Source: Gordonia sp. OPL2
GTDB lineage: Bacteria; Actinomycetota; Actinomycetes; Mycobacteriales; Mycobacteriaceae
NCBI RefSeq assembly: GCF_003797825.1
Contig: NZ_RKME01000014.1
Span: forward strand, 1 to 64,000
Direction: 5' to 3'
DNA length: 64,000 nucleotides
Positions 1 through 64,000 of the stretch are shown here, one piece after another. Within the stretch, counting starts at the first letter, position 1. Every line of letters starts with the position of its first letter. The notes under the pieces are model-generated. The model was not told the origin of the DNA. It saw nothing but the letters and a program-made list of their open reading frames with translations, and ran no database searches. Position numbers and translations under genes: made by a program.

Positions 1-1440
1 CGCGACCGATTCGATGCCGACACCCCACCCGCACCCGCCCCGCCGGCGCCGGCGGCCATGGGCGCCGGCGACGAGATCGCCTACGTGATCTTCACATCCG
101 GCTCGACCGGTACACCCAAGGGCGTCGAGGTCGGACATCGCGCGATCCTGAACCGGCTGGCGTGGATGCAGGAGGAGCATCGCATCGACCAGGACGATGT
201 GGTGCTGTACAAGACGCCCATCACGTTCGACGTGTCCGTCTGGGAACTGTTCTGGCCGTTGATGTCCGGTGCGCGGATGGTGATCGCTCGCCCGGACGGG
301 CACCGTGACCCCGACCATCTCGCCGACCTGATCTCCGCCCACGGAGTCACCACGCTGCACTTCGTGCCGTCGATGCTCGACGCCTACATCGACGTGGTCT
401 CACGCCGTCCGGCGCCATCGGCGGATGCATGCGGTGCGGGATCGGTCTTCGGTGCGACCGTACGGCAGGTCTTCACCTCGGGGGAGGCGCTGCTTCGCGC
501 CCTGGCCGACAAGGTCGCCGACTCCGCCGAGGTGGAGTTGGTCAATCTGTACGGCCCCACCGAGGCGGCCGTCGATGTCACCGGACATCGCGTCGTCGGT
601 GGCGACGGCCCGGTGCCGATCGGCCGGCCGATGCCGAATACCGATGTGCGCGTGCTCGACCGCCACCTCAGGCCCGTACCCGCCGGGGTCGCGGGCGAGC
701 TGTATCTGGCCGGGAGTCAGTTGGCGCAGGGTTACGTCGGTCGCCCCGATCTCACGGCCGACCGTTTCGTGGCCGACCCGGCCGGCGACCCGGGCGCGCG
801 GATGTACCGCACCGGAGATCTCGTCCGCTGGACCGAGTTGCTGGAGTTGGAGTATCTGGGGCGCACCGACTTCCAGGTGAAGATCCGCGGTCAGCGAGTG
901 GAGCTCGGTGAGATCGAGTCGGTGCTGACCGGTCTGCGCGGTGTCGAGGCCGCCGCGGTGCTCGCGCGGACCGACGGGGTGCGCACCGCGGCCAACGCCC
1001 CGATGCTCGTGGCCTACCTGCGGGCCGAGGCGGACGGTGTGTCCGAGCGTGATGTGCGGGCGCACTGCCGACGGCACCTGCCCGCCCACATGATCCCGTC
1101 CTCGGTTGTGATGCTCGACGATTTCCCGGTCACCGCCTCCGGGAAGCTCGACCGTGCGGCACTGCCCGCGCCCGATCCGAGCGCCGGCACGATCTTCACC
1201 GAACCCACGTCGCCGGTGGAGGTCACCCTCGCCCGTCTCGTCGCCGATCTCATCGGGGCCGACCGGGTCGGACTGCGCGACAACATCTTCACGATCGGCG
1301 CCGACTCGCTCACCGCGGCCCGGCTCGTCGCACGCGCACGCGCCGACCACGGCCTGTCCCTGCGGCTCGCCGACGTTTTCGACAGCGCCGATCTGGCCGA
1401 GATGGCCTCGCGCGCAACATTGCTCGTCGATGCCGCTGAC
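1..1440 (+). other. Module 1 (partial): A(Ser)-T
   Basis: Adenylation domain visible from core A3 (TSGSTG near 94) to A10 (GKLD at 1141-1152), followed by a carrier domain whose phosphopantetheine Ser codon is 1306-1308 (motif GADSL instead of the usual GGNSL). Reading binding-pocket positions against GrsA-PheA and EntF gives DVWHFSLVD plus the A10 Lys, the same signature as the EntF serine domain, so L-Ser is the expected substrate. The upstream part of the module is outside the window. No epimerisation domain follows. Confidence 0.85.
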
Positions 1441-4400
1441 GCCCGACCGACCCCGGTCGCCGACCGCGGCGCCCTCGTCCCGCTGTCACATGCGCAGACC
1501 CGGCTGTGGTTCGTGAACCGGATGGATCCCGAGGCGCCGACCTACAACATGCCGGGCGCCATCCGGCTCGGTCACGACGTCGATCTGGCTGCGCTCCGGC
1601 TCGCCGTGCTCGATGTCGTCACGCGCCACGAGTCATTGCGCACCCGGTATCCCTCGGTCGCGGGGGAGCCGGTGCAGCAGGTCGTCGATGCCGCCGACCT
1701 CGGCGATCTGGCACAGGTGCCGGTGACCGAGGTCGGTACCGTGCCGATCGCGCAGGCCATCGCCGACGAGGCCGCCCGCGGATTCGACCTGGTCGACGAC
1801 ATCGGTTTCCGCTGGGCACTGCTCACCGACGGCACCGAGACCGTGGCACTGATCGTTCTGCACCACATCGCCGCCGACGGCTTCTCGTTGCAGCCACTGA
1901 TCCGTGATCTGTTGCAGTCCTACGAGTCCCGGTCGGCCGGCCGGGCACCCGCTTTCGTCCCGCTGCCGATCCAGTACGCGGACTTCGCGTTGTGGCAGCA
2001 CCGAGTGCTCGGCACCGCCGACGACCCGTCGGAGGTCCAGGTCCGCGAACTCGACCACTGGCGTCGGGTCCTCGACGGCACACCCGACCTGCTCGCCCTG
2101 CCGACCGACCGTCCTCGCCCCGAGGTCGCCTCCGGGCGCGGCGGTTTCGTCGACCTCACCGTCGACGCCGATCTCGCCCGCGCCGTCCGCGATCTCGCGC
2201 AGCGCACGTCGGTCACCCCGTTCACCGTGTTCCACGCCGCGCTCGCCGCCGTGCTCGGCCGACTCGCCGACACCGACGACGTCCCGATCGGTGCCGCCGT
2301 CGCGGGTCGCGACGACGACATCACCGCCGACCTCGTCGGCATGTTCGTCAACACCGTGGTCCTCCGGACACCGGTCGCCGACGACGCGAGCGTGGCCGAC
2401 GTCCTCGCCGCCGCCCATCACACACGGGCGCAGGCCATGGAGCATGCGAACATCCCGTTCGAGCGGGTGGTGGATGCGATCGCACCACAGCGTTCGTCGG
2501 CGCACGCACCGCTCTTCCAGGTCGCTCTGACGATGCAGGCCGAGGTCACCGACGAACTCACCCACCGGCACGAGTCGCTCGGCATGCTCGACACGAGGGT
2601 GCCCGCCGCGAAGTACGACCTGTCGTTCACGATCACCGACCGGGCAGCGGGTTCGCCGGACGAGCACTACGACGTCGAGATCTCCTACGCCACCGACCTG
2701 TTCGATGCATCGACGGCGCAGTCGATCGGCGGATACCTGATGACGATGCTGCGCGGCATGGTCTCCGACCCGGCCCAACCCGTCGCGCGGATCGACCTGC
2801 TGCCCCCCGAGACGATCGCCGGGCTGACCGCCACGCCGCAGCCCGTCACGGACGCCGCGACGTTGCGTGACCTGCTGCTGTCGGGCGCGGATCGGGCCGG
2901 CCTCGATTCGCCTGCCCTCGTCGCCGACGGCGCGGCGGTCACCTGGGCGATGTTCGAGGCACGCACCAATCAGCTCGCGCGCGAGCTGATCTCGCGAGGT
3001 GTCGGCGGCGGGTCGATCGTCGCGATCAGCATCGGCCGGTCGGTGCAGTCGGTGTGCGCCGCCGTCGCCGTGGCCAAGTCGGGGGCGGCGTTCGTCGCCA
3101 TCGACCCGGGCCAGCCGAGCGCTCGGCGCACCCGGATGCTCGCCGACGCCGGACCGTCCCTGGGACTCACCGTCTCCGACGAGATCGCGAACGCCCCGTC
3201 GGGGATCGACTGGCTGGTCGTCGACGACGAGACCGTCGAACTGCGGATCGCCGGTCACAGCGGAAGCCGGATCGGCGACGCCGAACTCGCCGCGACGCCG
3301 CACCTGGCCGACCTCGCCTATCTCGTGCACACCTCCGGTTCCACCGGCAGACCCAAGGCGGCCGCGGTCACCCATCGGGGTCTCGCGACGATGGTCGCCA
3401 ATCAGCGGGAGATGCTCGGGCTGACACCGGGCAGCCGCGTACTGCACGTGGCCTCGCCCAGCTTCGACGCCTCGATCTTCGAGATGACAATGGCGTTGTG
3501 CGCCGGTGGGCGACTCGTGATCAGCCCGCCGGACGTGTACGGCGGGGCCGAGCTGGACGACCTCGTCGCCGACGCCGCGGTGACCCATGCGGTGATGACG
3601 CCGTCGGCGCTCGCCACGCTCGAACCCGCATCCGTCCCCGAGTTGGCGACGGTGATCAGCGTGGGCGAGCCGTGCCCGCCGGAGCTGTTGCGGCGCTGGA
3701 CGACTGCCCGACGAGAGTTCTTCAACCTGTACGGCCCCACCGAGGCGACCATCTGGGCGACCGCCGCGGGACCCCTGCGCGTCGACGACGCGGTCACGAT
3801 CGGACGGGCCGTCCCCGGGGTGGGGGCACTGGTCCTCGACCGCGGTCTGCGTCCCGTCCCCGACGGCATGCCCGGCGAGCTCTACCTCACCGGTGTCCAG
3901 CTCGGGCGCGGCTACCACGGTCGCGCGGACCTGACCGCCGCCCGGTTCGTCGCCGACCCGTTCTCCTCCGGCGGCCGGATGTACCGCACCGGCGACCGTG
4001 TCGTCCGGTCAGCGGACGGTTCGCTCATCTACAACGGCCGCACCGACTTCCAACTCAAGATCCGCGGACAGCGGATCGAGCCCGGCGAAGTGGACGCCGT
4101 GCTCATGGAGCACCCGGGCGTCGGGACGGCGGTGAGCATCGGAACGCACACCCCCGCCGGCGACACCGTGCTGGTGGCTTACGTGACGACGACCGACGAC
4201 CCCGCGCCGACCCCGGACGACCTCATCGCGCATGTCGCCGCGCGACTCCCGCGGCACATGGTGCCGCACACCGTGGCGGTGGTCGACGCGTTCGAGGTGA
4301 CGTCCGTCGGCAAGATCGACCGGTCCGCCCTGCCCGCGGTGGACCTCACCACGATCCGCGAGTTCGTCGCACCACGCACCGAGATGGAGAGTGTGGTCGC

Positions 4401-6443
4401 CGACGTCTTCGCGCAGGTCCTCGACGTGGACCGGGTCAGCGTGCACGACGCGTTCTTCGATCTGGGCGGCAACTCGCTGTCCGCGACGAGGGCCGCCTCC
4501 CGCCTCGCGGCCGTGCTCGATCGGCGGGTACCGGTGAAGGACCTGTTCGAGAAGCCCACCGTCGCAGCCTTCGCCGGCCACATCACGTCGACCATGACGG
4601 GCCGTGCGACGCCGCCGCTGACCCCGCGCGGCCGCGCGGAACTGGTCCGCGTCTCCGGGGTGCAGCGGGGCATGTGGCTGCTCAATCGTGCGGATCCGGA
4701 CTCGGCCAACTACAACGTCGCACTGGCACTGCGGATGTCGGGCGCGTTGAACGTCGAGGCACTGCAGGCGGCGATCACCGACATCGTCGATCGCCACGAG
4801 GCGCTGCGCACCCGCTACCCGATGATCGACGGCGCGCCGACCCAGGTGATCCTCCCCATCGAGGAGGTCGTCGGGCACCTCGACCTCGAGACCATCGATG
4901 TGACAGGGGATCTCGGAGATGCCATCGCGGCCGTCACGGGTGTCGGATTCGACGTCGTGGCCTCGCCGCCGATCCGGTTCGCCCTGCTGCGGGTGGCCAC
5001 CGACGATCACGTCCTGGTCTTCGTCGTCCATCACCTCAGCGCCGACGGTGCGTCGATGGCGCCGCTCGCGCGAGATCTGATGGCCGCGTTCACCGCCCGG
5101 CGCGGGGGAGCATCGCCGTCGTGGGCGCCGCTGCCGGTGCAGTACGCCGACTACGCGCTGTGGCAGCATGATCGGCTCTCCGAACCCGCAGGCGATGCCG
5201 ACAACAGTGATGCCGACAACAGTGATGCCGACGTCCGGGATACCGGCGCCGGCGTCGTCACCGAGGAGGACCGGCAGCTGCGCTACTGGGCCGATCGCCT
5301 CGCCGGGGCGCCGGCACAGGCTGAGCTGCCCGCCGACCGGCCGCGTCCGCTGACGCCGACCTTCGGTGGCGCCACCGTCGGGTTCGAGGTGCCCGCAGAT
5401 CTGGTGTCGTCACTGGAATCGCTGGCCCGCCGGCACAACACGACGTTGTTCATGGTCACCCACGCGGCCTTCGCGGTGGTGCTGGCCCGCATCACCGGCA
5501 AGGACGACCTGGTGATCGGCACGCCCTACGCCGGCCGCGGCGACGCCGCGCTCGACAACGTGGTCGGGATGTTCGTCAACACCCTCGCACTGCGGACGCG
5601 GGTGCCGGTCGCCGAAGGCTTCGCCGATGTCCTGGAACGGGTTCGCACCGAGGACCTGATGGACATGGCGCACGCCGACGTCGCCTTCGACCAGATCGTG
5701 GCTCGGGTGCTCCCCGCCGCACCGACGTCGTACAACCCCCTCTTCCAGGTCATGTTCGCCTTCCAGAACATCGAGTTCCCCACCGTCGAGCTCGACGGTC
5801 TGCAGATATCCCCGGAAGACGAGAACCTGGCTGCGGCCAAGGTCGACCTGCAGTTGACGCTGTTCCCCGATGATCCTGCCGGCGACCGCGGCGACGGTCG
5901 TATGCGTGGCGAACTCCTCTATGCCACAGACCTGTTCGACCGTGGCACGGTGAACCGTATCGCCCAGTGGTACGTGCGGGTGCTGACCGCGGTCGCCGCG
6001 GATGCCACGTCCGTCGTCGGCGACATCGCCCTGGAGGGTCCCGCGCAGGCGGGAGCGGCGCCCGCCGATCGTGCTGCGGAGGACATGACAGCGACGGCGC
6101 TGCCGGATCTCGTCGCCCAGGCGGCGGCCGTCGACGCCGCGTCGACCGCCGTCGAACGTGGCGCGTTCGTCCTGGCGTTCGGAGATCTCGACGCCATGCG
6201 GGTCGCGATGAGCGGCGCGCTCCCCGACGGAGACCCGAACGCCGCACTCACCATGGCCCTCATGTCCGGCGTCCCCGACCTCACCGCGGCCGGGGCCGAC
6301 GGACTCGAGGATGTCGTCCGACTGCTGCGGATTCGGGCTGTCGAGACGATCGCCGGAGCCGAGACGATCGGTTGTGGAACCGGAATCGCCGGCCGCGCCG
6401 GCCCGCACGAGTCACTGTCGCCGGCGGAAGGTGCCGATCGCAC

Positions 6444-6447
<4 letters not shown>
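1..6447 (+). CDS. Nonribosomal peptide synthetase, 3' part (A-T / C-A-T / C), 5' end outside window
   Basis: Multimodular NRPS subunit that activates amino acids as aminoacyl-AMP, loads them on carrier domains and condenses them in the cytoplasm. The frame is open from base 1, so the gene starts upstream; the ATG at 58 lies inside an adenylation domain and is not a start. The visible 2,148 residues hold an A domain from just before core A3 (about residue 28), a carrier with Ser at residue 436 (GADSL), an LCL C domain (HHIAADG near 621), a complete A domain, a carrier with Ser at 1492 (GGNSL), and a second C domain (HHLSADG near 1677). A tail of about 120 residues follows. There is no A domain after the last C; it is supplied by the next protein, whose GTG start overlaps this stop by 4 bp, so the two are probably translationally coupled. 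Family assignment is secure; substrates are inferred. Confidence 0.97.
1474..4590 (+). other. Module 2: C-A-T, substrate unknown (code DAFVIVLIWK)
   Basis: The C domain begins at the PLSHAQ-type C1 motif and carries an intact HHIAADG at 1861-1881. The A domain has core A3 near 3319 and A10 GKID at 4309-4320. The carrier Ser codon is 4474-4476. The pocket residues read DAFVIVLIWK, which I cannot match to a characterised code; the hydrophobic pocket with W331 suggests a non-acidic side chain. The same DAFV...W pattern recurs in modules 6 and 10, so these three A domains form a sub-family. Confidence 0.8.
4630..6040 (+). other. C domain of split module 3
   Basis: Last catalytic domain of the first NRPS protein, with HHLSADG at 5029-5049 and the C-terminal ATDLFD-type motif near 5926. 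It should join the residue on carrier 2 to the residue activated by the A domain at the start of the next protein, so module 3 is divided between C and A. A short Asp/Ser-rich repeat sits in a surface loop at 5194-5232. Confidence 0.85.
5194..5232 (+). repeat. In-frame 15-bp tandem repeat (2.6 copies)
   Basis: Unit GATGCCGACAACAGT occurs twice and is followed by nine bases of a third copy. It encodes DADNS repeats in a loop of the module 3 C domain, directly after the conserved QYADYALWQ segment. The frame is preserved. Confidence 0.9.
6079..6444 (+). other. C-terminal extension of first NRPS (putative docking region)
   Basis: About 120 residues after the last C domain with no catalytic motif. 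By eye they resemble a shortened start of an A domain (LPDLVAQ..., then an FVLAFGDLDA stretch in place of the usual TYGEL region, then an alanine-rich helix). A similar stretch starts the next protein, and another makes up most of the small gene at 61937-62293. Being at a subunit junction inside a split module, it is a candidate protein-protein docking element; this is inference. Confidence 0.45.
6426..6447 (+). promoter_or_regulatory. Ribosome binding site and GTGA stop-start overlap
   Basis: GGAAGG at 6426-6431 lies 12 nt before GTG at 6444. That GTG shares GTGA with the TGA stop of the upstream NRPS (6445-6447). The overlap decides the start of the giant gene: the same frame is open back to 5967, but that stretch reads as an Arg-rich shadow of the upstream C domain. 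Confidence 0.75.
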
Positions 6448-61439
<54,992 letters not shown>

Positions 61440-61530
61440 GGATCGGCCGGTCGACGACCGGCAAGGCCACGCCGGTGGCGGCACACGACCGCCACCACCA
61501 CAGAGAAGAGCGAGAGGAACGACCGAGCAC
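61440..61530 (+). promoter_or_regulatory. Spacer with ribosome binding site before the MbtH-like gene
   Basis: 91 bp between the NRPS stop and the next start. It contains GAGAGGAA at 61512-61519, 11 nt before ATG 61531. No terminator is seen, so the MbtH-like gene is probably cotranscribed with the synthetase genes. Confidence 0.6.
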
Positions 61531-61764
61531 ATGACCAACCCGTTCGATGACGAGAACGGACGTTTCTACGTCCTGGTGAACGATGAGAATCAGCATTCGC
61601 TGTGGCCGACTTTTGCCGACATCCCAGCGGGGTGGACGAAGGTCTTCGGTGAGGATTCTCGGGCCGCGTGTCTGGAGTATGTGGAGAAGAACTGGACGGA
61701 TCTGCGTCCGAAGAGCCTGATCGACGCCATGGAGGCCGACAAGGCCGCCTCCGGCGACGCCTGA
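61531..61764 (+). CDS. mbtH: MbtH-family NRPS accessory protein
   Basis: 77-residue protein of the usual MbtH length. The family signature is complete: [10 protein letters not shown] near residues 17-26, then PAGW, CLEYV and WTDLRP. MbtH-like proteins bind adenylation domains and help their folding and activity; with at least 17 A domains encoded upstream, this gene very likely serves that synthetase. It lies 91 bp after the NRPS on the same strand. ATG 61531 is chosen because the family signature starts directly after it and a GAGAGGAA site precedes it; the frame is open further upstream, but that part carries no MbtH homology. Codons 18-60 use more A/T-ending triplets than the flanking NRPS, a mild deviation. 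The symbol is the family name; the true paralogue name is unknown. Confidence 0.96.
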   Translation: MTNPFDDENGRFYVLVNDENQHSLWPTFADIPAGWTKVFGEDSRAACLEYVEKNWTDLRPKSLIDAMEADKAASGDA

Positions 61765-61781
61765 GACAGCTCACGACCAGG

Positions 61782-61823
61782 CGGGCCGGTGGAGTTCGGG
61801 AATTCCTGATCTCCACTGGCCCG
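61782..61823 (+). terminator. Probable transcription terminator hairpin after mbtH
   Basis: The inverted repeat CGGGCCGGTGGAG (61782-61794) and CTCCACTGGCCCG (61811-61823) pairs over 13 bp with one mismatch around a 16-nt loop, 17 bp after the mbtH stop. There is no T-tract, as is common in actinomycetes. It would end the NRPS-mbtH transcript. Confidence 0.6.
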
Positions 61824-61936
61824 TTGCCGTGACAGCGGCCCCCACATCTGGGACGATTTCTCACACAGGGAGCTCGTAGGGTTCTCGTCGGTAGTCGCCC
61901 CGCCGCTCCCATGGATCTTCCGAGAGCGGGACTGAC

Positions 61937-62293
61937 ATGGTCGGTGACACCGGGCTATGGGGAAACGGGCCGTGGGGGAGCGGGCGGTTGCTCGCAACAC
62001 AGCGGGAGGTCCGGCGTCGTGCCGAGATCACCCCCGGGCTCACCGCGGTCCGGTTCGGTGGCGAATCGGCCACCTACGGCGACCTCGCCGAGGCATTCAC
62101 CGGATATGACACCGTCGCCGAGCGCAACGGACTGGGCATCGGGTCGTCGGTCGTCGCCTCGATCCTGCACTGTCTGCCCCGCATCGGGACGCTCGGTGAG
62201 CCGGGCGCCGTGGCCGGCGCGACCGGACAGGTCGTCGACTGGCTCGCCCGGGACATCGACGACGGATACGAGCAGATCGGCATCGTCGGCTGA
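61937..62293 (+). CDS. Small protein of unknown function, resembles a truncated A-domain N-terminus
   Basis: 118 residues with strongly G/C-ending codons, so a real gene. ATG 61937 has GAGCGGG at 61924-61930 in front (6 nt spacing). It has no signal peptide or membrane segment. The middle (LTAVRFGGESATYGDLAEAF) looks like the A1 region of an adenylation domain, and the next part (SSVVASILHCLP, then VVDWLARDI) follows the loose pattern of the tail of the first NRPS and the head of the giant NRPS. No A3-A10 motif is present, so it cannot be an active adenylation enzyme. It may interact with the split-module junction or be a decayed fragment kept by selection; both are inference. It is separated from mbtH by a likely terminator and may have its own promoter, which I could not identify. 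Confidence 0.7.
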   Translation: MVGDTGLWGNGPWGSGRLLATQREVRRRAEITPGLTAVRFGGESATYGDLAEAFTGYDTVAERNGLGIGSSVVASILHCLPRIGTLGEPGAVAGATGQVVDWLARDIDDGYEQIGIVG

Positions 62294-62311
62294 GTGGGCC
62301 GATGGCGTTCA

Positions 62312-62356
62312 CGGTGGTTCGGCTCGCGGTGGTTCGGCTGGCGGTGGTCCGGCTCG
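62312..62356 (+). repeat. Three 15-bp tandem repeats between convergent genes
   Basis: CGGTGGTTCGGCTCG and two near copies (one or two mismatches) lie head to tail in the 105-bp gap between the convergent genes ending at 62293 and 62399. No protein is encoded here. No clear terminator hairpin is seen in this gap. Confidence 0.8.
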
Positions 62357-62398
62357 CGCGAATCCTTCGAGCCCGCGTGACCCGAGACGACCTGTGAC

Positions 62399-63226
62399 TC
62401 AGCGGGCGGTCGCGGCCTTTCGATAGCCGCGCAGCGCCGGGTAGATGCACACCCCGATGATCACGATCGTCCAGATCGCGACTTTGATGGCGTCGTGACC
62501 GGCGGGTTCTCCGGTCGCGAGAGAACGCATCGCCTCGATCGTCGGCGTCATCGGCTGGTTCTCCACCACCGGTTGCAGCCACTCCGGATAGGCGTCGATC
62601 GGCGAGAAGCCGGAATTGAAGAACATCAGCACGCTCGAGACGAGCGACAGCAGCGGGACGAGGGGTGCCGACGGCTGCGCGCTGACCGCCAATGCCAGGA
62701 CCAGGGTCGCGTAGGCGACGCCGAACATGAGCGAGACCCCGAAGATCCCGGCGACCGCGCCGACACCGCCGGTGATGTCGAAACCGATGGTCGTGCCGAC
62801 CGCGATCAGCAGTGCGGTGACCACCACGATCCGGAAGACCTCACTGAGCAGGCGGGAGGTGAGGTCGGCGGCCCGGTTGATCGGCAGGACGTAGAGCCGC
62901 GCGAGGAGGCCGGTGCTGCGTTCCTGATTGAGACGGATGCCGGCCGCCACCGACCCGAACATGGCGCTGACAAGAATGACCAGGGGGACCGTGCCGTACG
63001 TGCTGTCCTCGCCGGTGGCGCTGCCGATGGCGTCGCCGAGGACCACCTTGAACATGATCAGGGTGAGGATCGGCACGATGATGAGCTGGATGAAGGTGCC
63101 CTTGTCGCGCACCATCACCGAGATCTGGCGCCATGCGAGCACCCCGCTCTGCGCCGCCCAGGCCCGGACCGATCGCTCGGCGGGTCCGGATGCCGGGTCG
63201 GTACCGGTCACGGTCAGGCTGGTCAT
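62399..63226 (-). CDS. ABC-2 type transporter permease, DrrB/DrrC-like
   Basis: 275-residue integral membrane protein with about six hydrophobic helices (first near FIQLIIVPILTLIMF, last near VAIWTIVIIGVCIY). The RLNQERSTGLLARLYVLPINR-type segment between helices 2 and 3 and the FFNSGFSPIDAYPEWLQP loop before the last helix are typical of DrrB/DrrC family drug and lipid exporters. It starts at ATG 63226, overlapping the upstream permease stop by 4 bp (ATGA), with GGAGG 8 nt ahead. The frame stays open further upstream, but that stretch is a shadow of the other permease. The two permeases probably form a heterodimer with an ATPase encoded beyond the window. Being next to and convergent with the NRPS genes, peptide export is a reasonable but unproven role. 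Confidence 0.9.
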   Translation of the reverse strand: MTSLTVTGTDPASGPAERSVRAWAAQSGVLAWRQISVMVRDKGTFIQLIIVPILTLIMFKVVLGDAIGSATGEDSTYGTVPLVILVSAMFGSVAAGIRLNQERSTGLLARLYVLPINRAADLTSRLLSEVFRIVVVTALLIAVGTTIGFDITGGVGAVAGIFGVSLMFGVAYATLVLALAVSAQPSAPLVPLLSLVSSVLMFFNSGFSPIDAYPEWLQPVVENQPMTPTIEAMRSLATGEPAGHDAIKVAIWTIVIIGVCIYPALRGYRKAATAR

Positions 63227-64000
63227 CGGATCATCCTCCGCACACCGATGCCGGTGAGGACGATGCCGGCGACGGCCAGGCCGACGCACCACCAGATGGT
63301 CGGGGTCAGCACCTCGAGGGTCGCGGTACCGTCGCTGAGCGAACGCATCGAGGTGGCGAACTGCGAGATCGGCTGATTGCGGACGAACGGCTGAATCCAG
63401 TCGGGGAACTGACTCTCGGGCACGAATCCCGTCGACAGCATGCCCAGGATCAGGATCGGCAGCGACAGCGCCTGGCTGGTCGCCTCGGGGCTGTTCGACA
63501 GCAGGCCGATCGCGTCTGCGAGCACCGCGATCAGGATGCCGACCGCCATCACGACCGCGAACAACCCGACCGTGTCGAGCAGGCTGCCCTCCGGCCGCCA
63601 TCCCATCACCAGCGACGTGGCCGCCGCGCAGACGACCGAGATCGCCAGCAGCACCGCGTTGGTGCCGAGACGCGCGAGCGTGGGTATCGCGGCGGGCATC
63701 GGCATGGTGCGGAAGCGGGTGTTGATCCCCTTCGTGGTGTCGACGGCGGCGCGCATGGCCGCCGACGACGCGACGAAGCTGACCGATTGCAGCGAGATGA
63801 TCGGCATCAGGAACGCCGCGTAGTCCATCGACGGATCGGAGTCCATGATCGCTCGCAGCGGCAGATAGAAGCAGATCGCGAGCAGGATGGGCGCGACGAA
63901 CGCGAAGATGATCTCGCCGTTGCGGATCATCGCGGCGAGGCCGCGGCTCGTCAGGGTCCACCACTGGACCGACGCGCGCGTCCTCGGGCGGTCGACGGAG
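63223..64000 (-). CDS. ABC-2 type transporter permease, DrrB/DrrC-like, 5' end outside window
   Basis: 258 residues visible, open to the window edge; the segment before the Met at 63930 (VQWWTLTSRGLAAMIRNGE) is typical N-terminal permease sequence, so the start lies upstream. About six hydrophobic segments, including FAFVAPILLAICFYLPL, AVLLAISVVCAAATSLVMG and CVGLAVAGIVLTGI. The STGFVPESQFPDWIQPFVRNQPIS loop matches the pre-helix-6 motif of the DrrB/DrrC family and is similar to the companion permease, suggesting an old duplication. Its stop overlaps the next permease start by 4 bp. The ATPase partner would be expected upstream, past 64000. Confidence 0.88.
   Translation of the reverse strand, partial: SVDRPRTRASVQWWTLTSRGLAAMIRNGEIIFAFVAPILLAICFYLPLRAIMDSDPSMDYAAFLMPIISLQSVSFVASSAAMRAAVDTTKGINTRFRTMPMPAAIPTLARLGTNAVLLAISVVCAAATSLVMGWRPEGSLLDTVGLFAVVMAVGILIAVLADAIGLLSNSPEATSQALSLPILILGMLSTGFVPESQFPDWIQPFVRNQPISQFATSMRSLSDGTATLEVLTPTIWWCVGLAVAGIVLTGIGVRRMIR
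63235..63239 (-). promoter_or_regulatory. Shine-Dalgarno site for second permease
   Basis: GGAGG on the minus strand, 8 nt before ATG 63226. It lies inside the last codons of the upstream permease and fixes the start within the long open frame. Confidence 0.85.

Noticed and set aside
58..60. ATG at 58 as start of the first NRPS gene
   Set aside because: It lies inside an adenylation domain just before core A3 and the frame is open to base 1; the gene is cut by the window edge.
5967..6443. Earlier start for the giant NRPS
   Set aside because: The frame is open back to 5967, but that stretch reads as Arg-rich shadow of the upstream C domain and lacks NRPS homology; GTG 6444 in the GTGA overlap fits better.
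61446..61462. Hairpin GCCGGT-CGACG-ACCGGC between the NRPS and mbtH as a terminator
   Set aside because: Short 6-bp stem, no T-tract, and a ribosome binding site follows; cotranscription is more likely.
63227..63964. N-terminal extension of the second permease to about 521 residues
   Set aside because: The extension is His/Arg-rich out-of-frame shadow of the other permease; the GGAGG site and ATGA overlap place the start at 63226.

Overview
High-GC DNA (roughly 70% by eye) with strongly G/C-ending codons, GTG/ATG starts in 4-bp stop-start overlaps, and actinobacterial-style NRPS, MbtH and DrrB/DrrC-like genes. This points to an actinomycete, most plausibly a Mycobacteriales member (Gordonia/Rhodococcus/Nocardia-like). 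The genus is a guess from style and cannot be fixed from this window.

About 96% of the window is one nonribosomal peptide assembly line on the + strand. Positions 1-6447 are the 3' part of a first NRPS gene (A-T, C-A-T, then a terminal C domain). It overlaps by 4 bp (GTGA) a second gene at 6444-61439, a single uninterrupted reading frame of 18,331 codons. That protein contains 15 adenylation, 14 condensation, 15 carrier and 4 epimerisation domains and one C-terminal thioesterase. Module 3 is split between the two proteins: its C domain ends the first and its A-T starts the second. The two proteins together show 17 modules in the window; earlier modules, including the loading module, lie upstream. 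Specificity codes read by eye predict Ser for modules 1, 8 and 9 and D-configured residues at modules 5, 7, 10 and 13. Most other codes match nothing I can name. Linear order: Ser-x2-x3-x4-D-x5-x6-D-x7-Ser-Ser-D-x10-x11-(Ser-like)x12-D-x13-x14-x15-x16-x17-TE.

Downstream, same strand: an MbtH-family NRPS chaperone (61531-61764), a likely terminator hairpin (61782-61823), and a 118-codon gene of unknown function (61937-62293). The product of the 118-codon gene resembles the odd terminal extensions at the split NRPS junction. On the opposite strand, converging, are two overlapping ABC-2 type permease genes (62399-63226 and 63223 to the window edge). They could export the peptide, with the ATPase expected beyond position 64000.

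The most unusual features are the size of the second NRPS and two in-frame insertions of about 0.3 kb inside otherwise intact catalytic domains (module 7 C domain, module 11 A domain). Each insertion is built as a tandem array, a palindromic centre and a second array in the opposite orientation. In addition, five separate loops carry in-frame tandem repeats with the same 15-bp unit.
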